Below are positions 63,467-64,000 of a stretch of 64,000 bases of DNA, in pieces. This DNA is from JAXDMK01 sp963765955. Lineage in GTDB: Bacteria; Actinomycetota; Acidimicrobiia; Acidimicrobiales; AC-14. The translations under genes and the position numbers were made by a program. The notes beneath the pieces are model-generated. The model ran no database searches and was not told the DNA's origin. It saw only the letters and a program-made list of their open reading frames with translations. The DNA is taken from NCBI GenBank assembly GCA_963765955.1, contig CAVXYA010000011.1, positions 294,767-358,766 on the forward strand. Reading direction: 5' to 3'. Within the stretch, counting starts at the first letter, position 1; each line of letters begins with the position of its first letter.

Positions 63467-64000
63467 GTGCCCGAGGAAGCCTGCGGGGCACCCGAGCACT
63501 CGGGCGCCCTCTGCGACACCGTCTACCGGCTGACCGGCAACGAGGTGGTGGCCCGGGCCAGCGACGTCTTTGTGGCGCGACCAGCCAGAATCGGTTTGAT
63601 ACTGCTCGTGGCGTGGATCACTGCCCGTGTCCTGCGGCGGGCGATCCGACGCTTCACGAAGGGCCTCGGTGACGTGAGGGCCGACGTTGCGTCGGCCGTC
63701 GACCGCTCGGCGGGGACGCTCCTGCGCACGGCGCCCGCCCTGTCGGTGAGGGCCAGCCAACGAGCGGACACGATCGGCGCCCTCCTGGGCAGCGTCGCCT
63801 CCTTCACCGTGTGGACGATGGCCGCGCTCATGGCCTTCGCTGAGGTGGGTCTCGAGCTCGGGCCTCTCCTGGCCGGGGCAGGGATCGCCGGCGTGGCCCT
63901 CGGGTTCGGCGCCCAGAACCTGGTGCGCGACTTCCTGTCGGGGATCTTCATGCTCATAGAGGACCAGTACGGCGTCGGCGACGTGATCAACGCCGGCCCT
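63467..64000 (+). CDS. MscS-family mechanosensitive channel, 3' truncated by window
   Basis: 178 residues visible. E-A-C-G-A-P, C-D-T-V-Y-R-L-T-G-N-E-V-V-A, then a helix (I-G-L-I-L-L-V-A-W-I-T), a second (L-G-S-V-A-S-F-T-V-W-T-M), and the pore helix G-A-G-I-A-G-V-A-L-G-F-G-A-Q-N-L-V-R-D-F-L-S-G, with E-D-Q-Y-G-V-G-D at the window edge. The frame is open upstream to 63430 without an ATG; GTG 63467 is the only standard start I see, so the true start is uncertain. It ends about where the orphan C-terminal fragment at 47580 begins. Confidence 0.85.
   Translation, partial: MPEEACGAPEHSGALCDTVYRLTGNEVVARASDVFVARPARIGLILLVAWITARVLRRAIRRFTKGLGDVRADVASAVDRSAGTLLRTAPALSVRASQRADTIGALLGSVASFTVWTMAALMAFAEVGLELGPLLAGAGIAGVALGFGAQNLVRDFLSGIFMLIEDQYGVGDVINAGP

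Overview
The window is a GC-rich (about 70%), densely coded bacterial chromosome segment with many GTG starts. Several gene groups point to Actinomycetota: the order pgsA / NDP-sugar synthase / gcvH / zinc-ribbon FHA protein / FtsR-like MerR / hpt / bifunctional nuclease / second MerR, plus PASTA Ser/Thr kinase, SARP regulator, Rpf-like lytic domain, DUF2505 and DUF6457 proteins. The class Acidimicrobiia fits, but that is an inference from gene content, not a marker-gene result.

Layout. 0-12.6 kb: 3' part of katG, a STAND ATPase without its usual HTH, a BP74-like gene of foreign composition, a VOC protein, a 1229-aa SARP/AAA/TPR regulator, a small secreted protein, a trypsin-like protease with a helical repeat N-terminus, a membrane protein and a DUF5655 protein. 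13.0-19.3 kb: ribose-type sugar ABC transporter with a ROK sugar kinase, a type II NADH dehydrogenase and a LapA-like protein. 19.3-30.5 kb: Rpf-like lytic protein, a divergent VOC/MarR pair, and a minus-strand operon DUF983 / PASTA kinase / histidine kinase / NarL regulator / SDR / queA / DUF2505, then thiolase, DUF6457 and a MobA-like transferase. 30.5-40.05 kb: a housekeeping block on the plus strand, from pgsA to an M23 endopeptidase. 40.1-58.7 kb: an accessory stretch mixing intact membrane and stress genes (NhaA, GSP17M-like, GlsB/YeaQ, STAS, DUF1269, an OmpR/HK pair, DUF2254, DUF6328, BON, DUF421, MscS, DUF1622) with decayed genes (DUF4238, tyrosine recombinase, STAS, FAD monooxygenase, MscS, class A PBP, LapA). 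58.8-64 kb: MFS transporter, L,D-transpeptidase, metallophosphoesterase, LapA and the start of another MscS channel.

Two points matter for any reader. First, many otherwise conserved genes are broken by single-base frameshifts. The twelve resolved in the first 39 kb all look like one extra base, which suggests insertion-type assembly errors. Second, the accessory half has lesions that cannot be only this: a 28-bp tandem duplication, an in-frame TAG, internal deletions and one-base losses. No tRNA, rRNA or CRISPR array was recognised.
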